A DNA stretch of 64,000 nt from Candidatus Tepidiaquacellales bacterium UBA2330 (GCA_002344965.1 DDUU01000003.1:124484-188483), one strand, 5' to 3'. Shown: positions 35,053-45,493, counted from the stretch's first letter. Notes: generated by a model not told the origin, from the sequence alone. Program-made: numbers and translations.

Positions 35053-38000
35053 TCATTGTTTTAAATTTCCCTTTTCAGTGATTTCATTGGGAATAGTTTC
35101 TGACACTGATAATTTTTTGTAAATTTCCCATCTTTTATTAACATCCTTTTGTGCAAGTTTCATTAATTCGCGAGCATGTTCAGGATCAGATTTAGTAAGC
35201 ATTTTATATCTTGCCTGAGAATATGCATACTCTTCAAGTTTTATTGCGGGGGCTCCAGAATCAAGCCTGAACGGATTTTTATTTTCTTCAGTTAACCGCG
35301 GATCAAATCTGAATAATGGCCAGTAACCGCTTTTGACGGCATTCTTCTGATGATCAAGAGCTTTTTCCATATTAATACCGTGTGCAATGCAATGTGAATA
35401 TGCGATAATCAGTGAAGGGCCGTTGTATGATTCCGCTTCTAAGAATGTTTTTAAAGTATGAGTATCATTTGCACCCATAGCAACTTTAGCGACATAAACG
35501 ATTCCGTAGTTAACTGCCATCATCGCGAGATCCTTTTTAGGATTTGGTTTTCCGGATGTTGCAAATTTTGCAACAGCTCCGAGTCCGGTAGCTTTTGACA
35601 TCTGACCGCCGGTGTTGGAATAGACTTCAGTATCGAGTACAAGTATATTTACGTTTTTTCCTGAAGCCATTACATGATCGAGACCTCCAAAGCCAATATC
35701 ATAAGCCCAGCCGTCACCTCCAATGATCCAAACAGATTTTTTAATAAGATGATCAGCTACTGACAAAAGTTCAACAGCAGCCTGATCTTGATTTCCCTGA
35801 ATTTTTTGTTTAAGGAATTTAACTCTTTCACGTTGTTCATTAATCCCGGGTTCGTCTGACTGATCTGCGTTCAATATTTCATTCACTAAAGATTCACCGA
35901 TATCATTTTTTAGACTTATCAATAATTCTTTTGCATATTCATTTTGCTTATCAATTGAGATTCTCATTCCGAGACCAAACTCGGCATTATCTTCAAACAG
36001 AGAATTTGACCATGCAGGACCTCTTCCTTCATTATTTTTTGTCCAAGGCGTAGTGGGAAGATTACCTCCGTAAATAGAAGAGCAGCCGGTAGCATTTGCA
36101 ATAACAGCTCTGTCGCCGAAAAGCTGCGAAACAAGTTTTATGTAAGGCGTTTCACCGCAGCCGGTACACGCGCCGGAGAATTCAAATAAAGGCTGAAATA
36201 ACTGACTGCTTTTAACAAGTCCGGTATTAACCTTAGTCCGGTCGAATTCCGGAATATTAAGAAAGTATTCCCAGTTTGCAGATTCTTTTTCTCTTAAAGG
36301 AAGCTGAGGCATCATATTAAGGGCTTTTAGTTTTACCTGCTGCTTATTTTTTACAGGACAAATTTCGAAACACAGCGTACATCCGGTGCAGTCTTCGGGA
36401 GCGACCTGTATTGTATAAAATTTATTCTCTCCGAATTCTTTTCCTTTTGCGGGCATGTGTTTAAAAGTCGCAGGAGCGTCTTTCAGATATTCCTCATCAT
36501 AACTTTTGATCCGGATACAAGCATGCGGACAGATCATTGCACACTTGCCGCACTGAATACATATGCTTTCATCCCATACAGGGATCTGATGTGCAATATT
36601 TCTTTTTTCCCATTGAGCTGTGCCTGTAGGAAATGTTCCGTCACAAGGCATTTCACTGACTTTAACGTCATCACCGTAACCTTCAATTATTTTGCTTAGT
36701 ACGTTTCTGACATAGTCCGGAGCATTTTCTGAAACGGTATTTTTAATTTTTATGCTGCCCGGATTTTTCCCTTTAGTTTCAACTTCATATAAATTTGCCA
36801 GAGTTTTGTCAACAGCTTCAAAATTTTTAAATACAACATCATCTCCTTTAGAGAGGTAAGTTTTTTTAATAGAATTTTTAATTTGCTGAACCGCTTCATC
36901 TTTTGGAAGAACGCCGGAAATTGCAAAGAAGCATGTCTGCATAATTGTGTTAATTCTCAGACCCATACCTGTTTCAGAAGCAACCTTAAAAGCATCAATT
37001 ACATAAAATTTTAATTTCTTGTCAATGATCTGCCTGCCGACTTTAGCAGGAAGTTTACTGAATATTTCATCTTTACTGTAAATTGTGTTAAGCAGAAAAG
37101 TACCGCCGGGTTTTATGTCTTTAAGCATATCAAAATTTTCTATAAGCGAAAATAAGTGGCATCCTATAAAATCCGGGGATTGAACAAGATAAGCCGACCT
37201 AATTTGTTTCTTACCGAATCTCAGATGAGAAACTGTAGTCGATCCTGATTTTTTGGAATCATAAACGAAATAACCCTGAGCATAGTTGTCAGTTTCCTCA
37301 CCGATTATTTTTATAGTATTTTTGTTTGCGCCGACAGTTCCGTCAGAACCAAGACCGAAAAACATTGCGCCGAACTGATCATCAGATCCTGATGTAAAGT
37401 CTTTGTCATATCCGAGACTTGTGAAAGTCACATCATCATTAATACCGACAGTAAAGTGATTTTTCGGTTCGTCTTTTTTCATTTCATCAAAGACAGCTTT
37501 TACCATAGCAGGAGTAAACTCCTTTGAGGACAAACCGTATCTGCCACCTGTTATAAGAGGCATTTTATCAAACGGGGGATGTTTACTGTTCATGGTTTCA
37601 TTCAGTGCGGCAATGACATCGAGGTATAGGGGTTCACCTACGCTTCCAGGTTCTTTTGTCCGGTCGAGGACTGAAATATTTTTTACAGTGTGCGGAATTT
37701 TATTAACAAAACTTTTTATATCGAAAGGTCGGAAGAGTCTTACTTTTAGGAGACCTATCTTTTCTTCAGGATTACTGATCAGATGATCAACCGTTTCTTC
37801 TGCAGTTTCGCACCCTGATCCCATCATAATAATAATCCTTTCCGCATCCGGCGATCCGTGATAATCATAAAGTTCATATTTCCTTCCGGTGATCGTATGG
37901 AAAGAATTCATTGCATTCTGCAGAATGTCCGGAAACTTATTATAATATATATTTACTGTTTCCCTTCCCTGAAAATATACATCAGGGTTTTGCGCTGTAC

Positions 38001-38649
38001 CGCGTATGAATGGATTATCGGGATTAAGAGCTTTGCTTCGATGGAGTTTTATATATTTATCATCAATCATAGCCCGTATATCTTTTACATCAAGCTCTTC
38101 AATCTTCATAACTTCATGTGAAGTTCTGAATCCGTCAAAGAAATGAACTACAGGGATATTGGATTCAAGAGTTGCTTTTTGAGAGATCAATGCAAAATCC
38201 ATAACTTCCTGAACTGAATTTGAGCATATCATTGCAAAACCTGTTTGTCTGACAGCCATTACATCAGAATGATCTCCGAAAATTGAAAGCGCCTGAGCTG
38301 AAAGCGACCTCGCAGAAACATGGAAGACAGTCGGTGTGAGTTCACCGGCAATTTTGTACATATTCGGGATCATAAGAAGCAAACCCTGTGAAGCTGTAAA
38401 AGTGGTGGTCATAGATCCGCACTGCAGGGCGCCGTGAACAGCACCGGCAGCTCCACCTTCACTCTGCATTTCGACAACGACAGGAACGGTGCCCCAAATA
38501 TTTTTCTGTCCGGCAGAAGACCAGGCATCGGAGAGCTCTCCCATTGGAGAAGAAGGTGTAATCGGATAAATAGCAATAACTTCATTTACTTTGTGAGCGA
38601 CATACGCAGCAGCTTCATTTCCGTCAATTGTGATTTTTCTTCTGTTCAT
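35053..38649 (-). CDS. nifJ: Pyruvate:ferredoxin (flavodoxin) oxidoreductase
   Basis: A 1198-residue single-chain enzyme that oxidises pyruvate to acetyl-CoA and CO2 and reduces ferredoxin. Order: pyrimidine-binding domain with IYPITPSSPMGE (about 29-40), gamma domain, EKR region, two 4Fe-4S clusters (CIQCGKCAMICP near 695-710 and CTGCTLCFEICP near 745-765) and the thiamine diphosphate part (CTGCGETPY near 826; GDGWAYDIGFGG near 980). Length and layout are those of NifJ-type enzymes. It diverges from korAB, suggesting coordinated supply of reduced ferredoxin. Confidence 0.95.
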   Translation of the reverse strand: MNRRKITIDGNEAAAYVAHKVNEVIAIYPITPSSPMGELSDAWSSAGQKNIWGTVPVVVEMQSEGGAAGAVHGALQCGSMTTTFTASQGLLLMIPNMYKIAGELTPTVFHVSARSLSAQALSIFGDHSDVMAVRQTGFAMICSNSVQEVMDFALISQKATLESNIPVVHFFDGFRTSHEVMKIEELDVKDIRAMIDDKYIKLHRSKALNPDNPFIRGTAQNPDVYFQGRETVNIYYNKFPDILQNAMNSFHTITGRKYELYDYHGSPDAERIIIMMGSGCETAEETVDHLISNPEEKIGLLKVRLFRPFDIKSFVNKIPHTVKNISVLDRTKEPGSVGEPLYLDVIAALNETMNSKHPPFDKMPLITGGRYGLSSKEFTPAMVKAVFDEMKKDEPKNHFTVGINDDVTFTSLGYDKDFTSGSDDQFGAMFFGLGSDGTVGANKNTIKIIGEETDNYAQGYFVYDSKKSGSTTVSHLRFGKKQIRSAYLVQSPDFIGCHLFSLIENFDMLKDIKPGGTFLLNTIYSKDEIFSKLPAKVGRQIIDKKLKFYVIDAFKVASETGMGLRINTIMQTCFFAISGVLPKDEAVQQIKNSIKKTYLSKGDDVVFKNFEAVDKTLANLYEVETKGKNPGSIKIKNTVSENAPDYVRNVLSKIIEGYGDDVKVSEMPCDGTFPTGTAQWEKRNIAHQIPVWDESICIQCGKCAMICPHACIRIKSYDEEYLKDAPATFKHMPAKGKEFGENKFYTIQVAPEDCTGCTLCFEICPVKNKQQVKLKALNMMPQLPLREKESANWEYFLNIPEFDRTKVNTGLVKSSQLFQPLFEFSGACTGCGETPYIKLVSQLFGDRAVIANATGCSSIYGGNLPTTPWTKNNEGRGPAWSNSLFEDNAEFGLGMRISIDKQNEYAKELLISLKNDIGESLVNEILNADQSDEPGINEQRERVKFLKQKIQGNQDQAAVELLSVADHLIKKSVWIIGGDGWAYDIGFGGLDHVMASGKNVNILVLDTEVYSNTGGQMSKATGLGAVAKFATSGKPNPKKDLAMMAVNYGIVYVAKVAMGANDTHTLKTFLEAESYNGPSLIIAYSHCIAHGINMEKALDHQKNAVKSGYWPLFRFDPRLTEENKNPFRLDSGAPAIKLEEYAYSQARYKMLTKSDPEHARELMKLAQKDVNKRWEIYKKLSVSETIPNEITEKGNLKQ

Positions 38650-38909
38650 TTATTTTATTTTCAGTAATTGAGAGAATAATAAGAAGAAATTTAAAACGAA
38701 AAAATTTTAAATCGCTTTTATTACTTTGAATTAATATATAGCAAAGAAAGGTATAGTAGTATGATATATGTCACGGTTTAAATCAATGAGAGTTCCGGTG
38801 AAATTTCCGAGAGTATAATCAGGGTATAAATAATTTTTGTAAAAGAAATTTTATAAATTTTCAGAATCCAATTTGGGATAAGGACTGTCAAAATATATGT
38901 TTTATTGCG
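38650..38909. other. Divergent promoter region nifJ/korA
   Basis: 260 AT-rich bases between the oppositely oriented nifJ and korA genes. It must hold both promoters. No exact TAnnTTTG match with a spaced TTG was found by eye; a near match is AATTTTTG around 38830-38837. No stable hairpin is obvious. Confidence 0.5.
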
Positions 38910-40838
38910 GTGAATGTGATTCAAAAAAATGTTAATTTTATAGATATAAATAAACCAAAAAAATTACATAATAAAACTTTGAAAACAGAAGACGGCGTTA
39001 TAGAAAAAGAAAGTGTAGTTGTCAGATTTTCAGGCGATTCAGGAGACGGTATGCAGTTAACCGGAACACAATTTACAGATACTACTGCGTTTTTAGGGAA
39101 GGATATCAGTACATTTCCGGAATTTCCGGCAGAAATCAGAGCTCCGGCAGGAACAATTGCAGGAGTATCCGGATTTCAGGTGCATTTCGGAAGTAAAGAA
39201 ATATATACGGCAGGGGACGAATATGATGTGCTGGTTGCTATGAATGCTGCAGCTTTAAAATCTGATATCGGTAATTTAAAAAAAGGCGGTATCATTATCA
39301 CAAATACCGCTGGATTTGATTCTAAAAATTTAAGATTGGCTGAATATCCTGAAGGAGTAAATCCACTTGAGGATGATTCATTATCCGAATATGAAGTATA
39401 TAAAGTCAACATTACTTCACTTACAAAAGAAGCATTAAAGGAAACTGGTTTAAGTAATAAAGAGCTTGAAAGATCAAAAAATATGTTTGTACTGGGAATG
39501 CTCTACTGGATATTTGATCAGTCTCCGGATTATACTATAAATTTTATTAATGAAAAATTTTCAAAAAGTCCTGAACTTGCGAAGGCAAATATATTAGCAA
39601 TAAAATCAGGTATTAATTTCGGTGAGACAACTGAAATATTCAATACCAGGTTTAAGATCAATGCATCACCTCAGCCACCTGGAACATACAGGAGCATTAC
39701 CGGAAATAATGCAATAGCAATAGCTTTGATCTCAGCTTCAGAAATTTCCGGTTTACCATTGTTTCTCGGTTCGTATCCGATTACACCGGCATCAGATATT
39801 CTGCATGAATTATCCAAGTATAAACATTCCGGAGTCAGGACGTTTCAGGCGGAAGATGAAATAGCGGCAATATGCTCAGCAATAGGAGCATCATACGGAG
39901 GAAGTTTAAGTGTAACAACAACTTCAGGTCCGGGAATGTCTTTGAAGACTGAAGCGCTCGGACTTGCAACCATATTAGAATTACCGTTAGTGGTAATTAA
40001 TATTCAAAGGGGCGGACCTTCAACCGGTTTACCTACAAAGACAGAGCAGTCGGATCTGCTGCAGGCGATGTACGGCAGACATGGAGAATGTCCATTGCCA
40101 ATACTTGCTCCGTGTTCACCTTCAGATTGTTTTGAAACTGTATATGAAGCATGTAAATTAACAGTTGAACATATGACGCCAGTGATAGTATTAAGCGACG
40201 GATATATTGCAAACGGCTCTGAGCCGTGGAAATTTCCAACTGCAAAGGATTTACCAAAGATAAAATCCGAATTTACTGATAAGCCGAATTCAAATGACGG
40301 AACATTTCTTCCATACAAGAGAGATGAAAATTTTGTCAGACCGAGAGTAAAGCCGGGGACAAAAGGGCTTGAGCACAGGATCGGCGGTCTTGAAAAAGCC
40401 AATGAGACGGGAGATATATCTTATGAACCGCATAATCATGAATTAATGGTAAACCTGCGTCAGGCAAAGGTTGATAAAATTGCTGATTCGATTCCGGAGA
40501 TTAAAATTGATACCGGAAGCGAAGATTCAGATTTATTAGTCCTGGGCTGGGGATCAACTTACGGTTCAATTAAAACAGCGGTACTGGAATTAATAAATGA
40601 GGGATATAATATATCGCATATACATTTAAGACATATGAATCCATTTCCCAAAAATCTCGGAATGCTGTTAATGAAATTTAAAAATATTCTTATTCCGGAA
40701 ATTAATAACGGACAGTTAATTAAAATTATCAGAGATAAATATCTGGTACCTGCAATCGGATTAAATAAAATTCAGGGACTTCCGTTTACAACTTCTGAAA
40801 TAAAAAATAAAATTCTGGAAATTTTAAATAAAAAATAA
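38910..40838 (+). CDS. korA: 2-oxoglutarate:ferredoxin oxidoreductase alpha (gamma-alpha fusion) subunit
   Basis: A 642-residue subunit with the gamma domain first (about 30-215: VVRFSGDSGDGMQLTG, FPEFPAEIRAPAGT) and the alpha pyrimidine-binding domain after (YPITPASD near 290, QAEDEIAAI near 312). With the adjacent TPP subunit it converts 2-oxoglutarate to succinyl-CoA, or the reverse in a reductive TCA cycle. The assignment to 2-oxoglutarate over other 2-oxoacids rests on the korAB architecture. The start is GTG 38910 or 38916, with no good Shine-Dalgarno. Confidence 0.9.
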   Translation: MNVIQKNVNFIDINKPKKLHNKTLKTEDGVIEKESVVVRFSGDSGDGMQLTGTQFTDTTAFLGKDISTFPEFPAEIRAPAGTIAGVSGFQVHFGSKEIYTAGDEYDVLVAMNAAALKSDIGNLKKGGIIITNTAGFDSKNLRLAEYPEGVNPLEDDSLSEYEVYKVNITSLTKEALKETGLSNKELERSKNMFVLGMLYWIFDQSPDYTINFINEKFSKSPELAKANILAIKSGINFGETTEIFNTRFKINASPQPPGTYRSITGNNAIAIALISASEISGLPLFLGSYPITPASDILHELSKYKHSGVRTFQAEDEIAAICSAIGASYGGSLSVTTTSGPGMSLKTEALGLATILELPLVVINIQRGGPSTGLPTKTEQSDLLQAMYGRHGECPLPILAPCSPSDCFETVYEACKLTVEHMTPVIVLSDGYIANGSEPWKFPTAKDLPKIKSEFTDKPNSNDGTFLPYKRDENFVRPRVKPGTKGLEHRIGGLEKANETGDISYEPHNHELMVNLRQAKVDKIADSIPEIKIDTGSEDSDLLVLGWGSTYGSIKTAVLELINEGYNISHIHLRHMNPFPKNLGMLLMKFKNILIPEINNGQLIKIIRDKYLVPAIGLNKIQGLPFTTSEIKNKILEILNKK

Positions 40839-40839
40839 A

Positions 40840-41880
40840 ATGAATGAAACTACTAATCTGCCTGTTTTAGAAAAGCTGACATACAAAGACTTTGCTCCCG
40901 ATCAGGATGTAAAATGGTGCCCCGGCTGCGGAGATTATTCAATATTAAAGCAGGTACAGGGAATTTTCCCTGAGTTAGGTAAAAGGAAGGAAGAGTTTGT
41001 ATTTATTTCAGGGATCGGCTGTTCCTCAAGATTTCCATACTATATGGATACTTACGGAATGCATTCAATTCACGGAAGGGCAACTGCAATCGCAGCCGGA
41101 TTAAAAGCATCAAGACCGGATCTAGATATATGGATAGTAACCGGTGACGGAGATGCAATGTCAATCGGCGGAAACCATTTGATTCACACACTCCGTAAAA
41201 ATTTTAATTTAAACATTTTAATGTTTAATAATGAAATATACGGTTTAACCAAAGGACAATATTCTCCAACTTCTCACGTAGGTTTAGTAACCAAGTCAAC
41301 ACCTTTCGGTTCAATAGATGAACCGTTTAATCCTGCAGAGCTTGCGTTAGGCGCTAAGAGTACATTCTTTGCGAGATCTCTGGACCGCGATCCCAAGCAC
41401 ATGAAGGAAATATTACTTGAAGCTCATGATCACAAAGGCACTTCATTTGTTGAGATTTATCAAAACTGTCCTGTATTTAACGACGGTACATTTTTTATTT
41501 ATTCTGAAAAGGGAACAAAGAAAGAGGAATCTCTTTATCTTGAAGAGGGGAAGCCATTAATATTCGGAGAGAATAACAGCAAAGGTATCAAGTTTGACGG
41601 ATTTAAGCCGGTTGTTGTGGATTTAACCGACGGAAAAAATTCAGTAAACGATCTGTGGATACACGATAAGAGAGACAGAATAAAAGCGACAATACTTGCA
41701 AGTTTTGCAAATGGAAATAACGGAACACATTTACCAAGACCTTTTGGAATATTTTATTCAATTGATAAGCCTACTTATGAGGAGACAATGTTGCATCAGA
41801 TTGAGGAAGTTACTAATAAGAAAGGCAAACCAAAACTTGATGATATTCTGTCAGGAGATAAGACATGGGTTATTGCCTGA
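40840..41880 (+). CDS. korB: 2-oxoglutarate:ferredoxin oxidoreductase beta subunit
   Basis: A 346-residue thiamine-diphosphate subunit, 1 base after korA. The cluster-binding CPGCGDY is at 27-33 and the TPP motif is GDGDAMSIGGNH (102-113) with NNEIYGLTKGQYSPTS (130-145). No separate ferredoxin-like delta subunit is present, as usual for two-subunit enzymes. It works with korA and supplies reduced ferredoxin. Confidence 0.93.
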   Translation: MNETTNLPVLEKLTYKDFAPDQDVKWCPGCGDYSILKQVQGIFPELGKRKEEFVFISGIGCSSRFPYYMDTYGMHSIHGRATAIAAGLKASRPDLDIWIVTGDGDAMSIGGNHLIHTLRKNFNLNILMFNNEIYGLTKGQYSPTSHVGLVTKSTPFGSIDEPFNPAELALGAKSTFFARSLDRDPKHMKEILLEAHDHKGTSFVEIYQNCPVFNDGTFFIYSEKGTKKEESLYLEEGKPLIFGENNSKGIKFDGFKPVVVDLTDGKNSVNDLWIHDKRDRIKATILASFANGNNGTHLPRPFGIFYSIDKPTYEETMLHQIEEVTNKKGKPKLDDILSGDKTWVIA

Positions 41881-42010
41881 AATATAACTTTGAGTTTTAA
41901 TAAAATGATTTTTACATTTTAGGTATGAGAATATGGCGTTACAGATTTGGAATAAAAAATAACTGAAATTATAGAAACAGTTTAATTTAAAGATTTAATT
42001 TTCAGTATTA

Positions 42011-42038
42011 AAAAACCGTTTTAAACGGTTTTTTTTTT
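42011..42038 (+). terminator. Intrinsic terminator of korAB
   Basis: AAAAACCG (42011-42018) pairs with CGGTTTTT (42026-42033) around TTTTAAA, followed by T through 42038. Confidence 0.8.
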
Positions 42039-42070
42039 ATTAAGAAACATCTGCAGTTCTGTCAAAAACA

Positions 42071-42094
42071 CAAAAACCGTTAAAACGGTTTTTG
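42071..42094 (-). terminator. Intrinsic terminator of the nuo operon tail
   Basis: AAAAACCG (42072-42079) pairs with CGGTTTTT (42086-42093); on the - strand the second arm ends in a T5 tract. It lies about 100 bases after the small gene that follows nuoN. Confidence 0.6.
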
Positions 42095-42190
42095 CCAATT
42101 TACTTACTCCTACTCTAACTTATAAAACACACAATTAAAACCTCCAATGAATCTCCGATTCACAATTCCCCCTGGTATATAAACTGAATT

Positions 42191-42538
42191 TCAATTATCC
42201 TTTTCAGTCTTACCGCCAGGCTTCCAATACCAGCCGCGGCTTTCAGTTGTCTGCTGATTCCAGTAAGGCGCAGTTACAATTTTATTATCAGGCGTTTTTA
42301 ATTTTCTTTGATATACAGCTATCACAGGATTAAATACAATATCCGTTACTCCTATTATATATGTGTCAGGAAGCGTTTCATCTTTCTTAGCTTCTTTTTC
42401 AAACTTTACTTCAAAGCCATTCAGCTCAAGTAAATTTTTTAAAAATGCCATTCTCTCTTCGGCTGCATTTGTTTCTACAACAGTGCAGCGGATGCCATCA
42501 ATTTCTTTAACGTTATGTTTGCCGTTGCTTAATGACAA
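42191..42538 (-). CDS. Conserved-looking protein of unknown function at the end of the nuo operon
   Basis: A 115-residue soluble protein with no signal peptide or transmembrane helix. I do not recognise it. It has an alpha/beta feel: EIDGIRCTVVET, then a helix AAEERMAFLKNLLELNGFEV, then TYIIGVTDIVFNPVIAVYQRKL and an aromatic tail RGWYWKPGG. The start is TTG 42538 (an ATG only at residue 30). It lies 14 bases after nuoN on the same strand, so it is probably co-transcribed with complex I, but function is unknown. Confidence 0.65.
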   Translation of the reverse strand: MSLSNGKHNVKEIDGIRCTVVETNAAEERMAFLKNLLELNGFEVKFEKEAKKDETLPDTYIIGVTDIVFNPVIAVYQRKLKTPDNKIVTAPYWNQQTTESRGWYWKPGGKTEKDN

Positions 42539-42552
42539 AATTAATTTTTGTT

Positions 42553-43977
42553 TTAAATTCCCGTACTTGCTGATTCTATAAATTCAAATATTATACCTGC
42601 AAAGCCGATGATGATAATTCCAATTGCGCAGATCAGTAACCCGGCTTTAGTATAATTGTCATTGTTAATAAATTCAATCGGTGAATCACTTTTGTTTATA
42701 AACATTGCTTTTACTACAAGTAAATAATAGTAAAGTGAGATTGTTGCGTTAACTACTGCTATAAATACAAGTATGTAATAACCCTGAACAGCAGCAGCCG
42801 TAAAAAGAAAAAACTTTCCGAAAAATCCTGCTACAGGCGGAATGCCGGCCAGTGAAAATAAAGACAGCATCATTACAAGACTTAACTTAGGGTTTGTTCT
42901 GTAAAGACCGTTATAATCATCCATATTTTCCTTGCCGGTTGCATTTGAAATAGCAGATACAACTCCGAACGCGCCGAGATTTGAAAATATATAAATCAGA
43001 AGAAAATATATTACTGCGCTGATCCCAAACTGCGTGCCTCCGATAATTCCAAGCGGAATAAAACCCGCCTGAGCGATTGAAGAAAATGCCAGAAACCTTT
43101 TCATATTCTGCTGTCTTATTGCGAAGAGATTTCCTATTGTCATTGTTATAACTGCTGTATAATATAAAACTGTATTCCAGACACTGACTAAGGAATTGAA
43201 TACTGTGAATAATAAAATTATTAAAATAAAAACGGCAGAAGCTTTCGAGATTGATGAAAGAAAAGATGAAATATTTACAGGAGCGCCTTCATATACATCA
43301 GCAGTCCAGAGATGAAACGGCACTAAAGAAATTTTGAATGCTACTCCGGTAAAAACAAAAATAAATGCAAGAATCTGAAGACTGGAGTTTAAGTTGTCGG
43401 AAGACAGTGAACTGAAAAACAGCGAGCCGTTGGTTGCATATAATATCGAAATTCCAAAGAGCAATATACCGGAAGAAAGCGCGGCTGAAAGAATTAGTTT
43501 TATGCCTGCTTCCGATGATCTTCTTTTCATTTTTTCAACAGCAGCTAAAGCGGCGATTGGTATTGTAGCAAGTTCTAGTCCTATATAAAACATAAGAAAA
43601 TCACCTGCAGAAATCATAAAGTCCATTCCAATCACTGAACTTATGATTATGAAAAAATATCCTCCGGAGTTATCAAAGTTTTCAAATGAATGTTTCAACC
43701 AGCCGGCCGACTGAATTATGACGATCAGAACACCAATATTCAAACTGTTCTTCATTAAAATAATCATATCAGAAGTATTGTAGGACCCTCCGAATAGTTT
43801 CCCGGTCTCTATCGGTAAGAATCCTATAAAGGTTACAAGCGAAAATATAATAACCGCTGCCGGTATCATCAGGGATTTATTATCCTTTCCCGCAGACAAT
43901 TCGATTATAAGAATAATGACAGCAGCTATTAACAGCATAATCTCATGTCTCATCAGAAGTAATTGTTCTATAGTCAT
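42553..43977 (-). CDS. nuoN: NADH-quinone oxidoreductase subunit N
   Basis: A 474-residue antiporter-like membrane subunit of complex I with about 14 transmembrane helices, containing the conserved LVPFHLWTADVYEGAP segment (about 219-234). It belongs to the proton-pumping arm. Last structural nuo gene of the operon. The 15-base gap to nuoM is the usual tight spacing. Confidence 0.94.
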   Translation of the reverse strand: MTIEQLLLMRHEIMLLIAAVIILIIELSAGKDNKSLMIPAAVIIFSLVTFIGFLPIETGKLFGGSYNTSDMIILMKNSLNIGVLIVIIQSAGWLKHSFENFDNSGGYFFIIISSVIGMDFMISAGDFLMFYIGLELATIPIAALAAVEKMKRRSSEAGIKLILSAALSSGILLFGISILYATNGSLFFSSLSSDNLNSSLQILAFIFVFTGVAFKISLVPFHLWTADVYEGAPVNISSFLSSISKASAVFILIILLFTVFNSLVSVWNTVLYYTAVITMTIGNLFAIRQQNMKRFLAFSSIAQAGFIPLGIIGGTQFGISAVIYFLLIYIFSNLGAFGVVSAISNATGKENMDDYNGLYRTNPKLSLVMMLSLFSLAGIPPVAGFFGKFFLFTAAAVQGYYILVFIAVVNATISLYYYLLVVKAMFINKSDSPIEFINNDNYTKAGLLICAIGIIIIGFAGIIFEFIESASTGI

Positions 43978-43992
43978 TTTTATATAATCATT

Positions 43993-45492
43993 CTATTTTA
44001 TTAAAGCCAGTTTTTCAGTAATAGGACCAAGACTGTTCAGGATCATATCTGAAAGCCAGAGAGGTACTAATCCCATGCCTGCAATTGCAACTATAAGTAT
44101 TATTGTTACTACTTTTTCATTCCATACGGCATCTTTAATTCCGGAAGGAAGATTATCTCCCGCCGGTCCGAGCAGAATTTTTGCAACGACTCTTAGAATA
44201 TAAACGGCTGTAATTACTATTGAAGATGCAGCAAGTATTGTAACGCTTCTGTGAAATATATCCGTATTTTGAAATGCCCCGACAAAAATTGTCATCTCAG
44301 CGACAAACCCGCTTAGCCCGGGAAGTCCGAGAGAAGCAAAGCCGGCAATCATATAACAAACCGACAGAAAAGGCATAAGCTTCATTATTCCGGTCATTTC
44401 CCTTATATCTCTTGTATGAGTTCTGCTGTAGATCATTCCGATCAGAGCAAAGAAGAGCGCAGTCATCAGTCCGTGCGAGATCATCTGCAGCACAGCGCCG
44501 TTCATGACAATTTCATTAATCATAAGTATAGCAAATAAAACAAGACCGCAGTGACTTACTGATGAGTAAGCGTTAATATATTTAAGATCAGTCTGGACAA
44601 TAGCTCCGAAAGCCCCGTAAACAATACTGATGGACGTTAATATAATAAATATCCACGCCATTTCATTTGCGGCTTCAGGGAGCAGATACATTGCGACTCT
44701 GAGACAGCCGTAACCACCCATTTTCATAAGTACTCCCGCATGCAGCATTGACACAGCTGTAGGCGCTGATGAATGTCCGTCAGGAGACCATGTATGAAAA
44801 GGAAACAATGCACCGAGCACTCCGAATCCTATAAATACCATCGGGAAGAAATATCTTTGTGCTTCAACCGGAATATCTACATTCGCAATTTCAATAATAT
44901 TAAATGTAAGCGCAGTGGCGCCGGTTGGAGAAGAATATGAATAAATTCCGAGAAGTCCAACGAGCAATACTGCTGAAGCTCCCATAAGCATCAGCGTTAA
45001 TTTCATTGCAGAGTATTCTTTTTTCCCGCTTCCCCAAATTCCTATCAGCAGATACATTGGAATTACTGCAAGTTCATAGAAAAGAAACATTGTAAAAAGA
45101 TCCAGCGATATAAAAAATCCGAATACTCCGGTGGAAAGAACTATCAGCGAAATGAAAAATTCCTTGTATAAATAATCAACATCCCATGAAGCTAACACTC
45201 CTGTAAAAGTTACTATTGCCGTGAGAAGTATCAGAGAAACCGATATTCCGTCAACTCCTGTGCTGAAATAAATATTTAAAGTATTAAACCAGACATATTT
45301 TTCAGTAAAAAGCATTTGTTCAATATTGCCTGAACCTCTTTCCATCAGATAAACGATCACAAGATAAACAGATAAAACAAGCTGAACACCTGTACCTGCT
45401 GCAGCTATCATCCTTGCCTGAGCTTTAGTTCCTGCAGTCATGAGCGCAGCTAAAGTCAAAACCGGTACCAATATCAGTAAAATCAGATCCAT
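43993..45492 (-). CDS. nuoM: NADH-quinone oxidoreductase subunit M
   Basis: A 499-residue antiporter-like subunit with the typical FFISLDLFTMFLFYELAVIPMYLLIG segment (split at about 105-130) and FPFHTWSPDGHSSAPTAVSMLHAG (about 227-250), where conserved lysine/histidine residues drive proton translocation. Spacing of 1 base to nuoL. Confidence 0.95.
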   Translation of the reverse strand: MDLILLILVPVLTLAALMTAGTKAQARMIAAAGTGVQLVLSVYLVIVYLMERGSGNIEQMLFTEKYVWFNTLNIYFSTGVDGISVSLILLTAIVTFTGVLASWDVDYLYKEFFISLIVLSTGVFGFFISLDLFTMFLFYELAVIPMYLLIGIWGSGKKEYSAMKLTLMLMGASAVLLVGLLGIYSYSSPTGATALTFNIIEIANVDIPVEAQRYFFPMVFIGFGVLGALFPFHTWSPDGHSSAPTAVSMLHAGVLMKMGGYGCLRVAMYLLPEAANEMAWIFIILTSISIVYGAFGAIVQTDLKYINAYSSVSHCGLVLFAILMINEIVMNGAVLQMISHGLMTALFFALIGMIYSRTHTRDIREMTGIMKLMPFLSVCYMIAGFASLGLPGLSGFVAEMTIFVGAFQNTDIFHRSVTILAASSIVITAVYILRVVAKILLGPAGDNLPSGIKDAVWNEKVVTIILIVAIAGMGLVPLWLSDMILNSLGPITEKLALIK

Positions 45493-45493
45493 A

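Larger units (their letters stand above)
41881..42190. other. 310-base region with two look-alike terminators
   Basis: Between the convergent korB and the small gene after nuoN. It holds two near-identical hairpins (42011-42038 and 42071-42094) and no ORF I would support. Confidence 0.7.

Noticed and set aside
35053..41880. Possible horizontal transfer of the PFOR/KOR block
   Set aside because: Codon use and AT-richness look like those of the flanks by eye, and no mobile element borders it.
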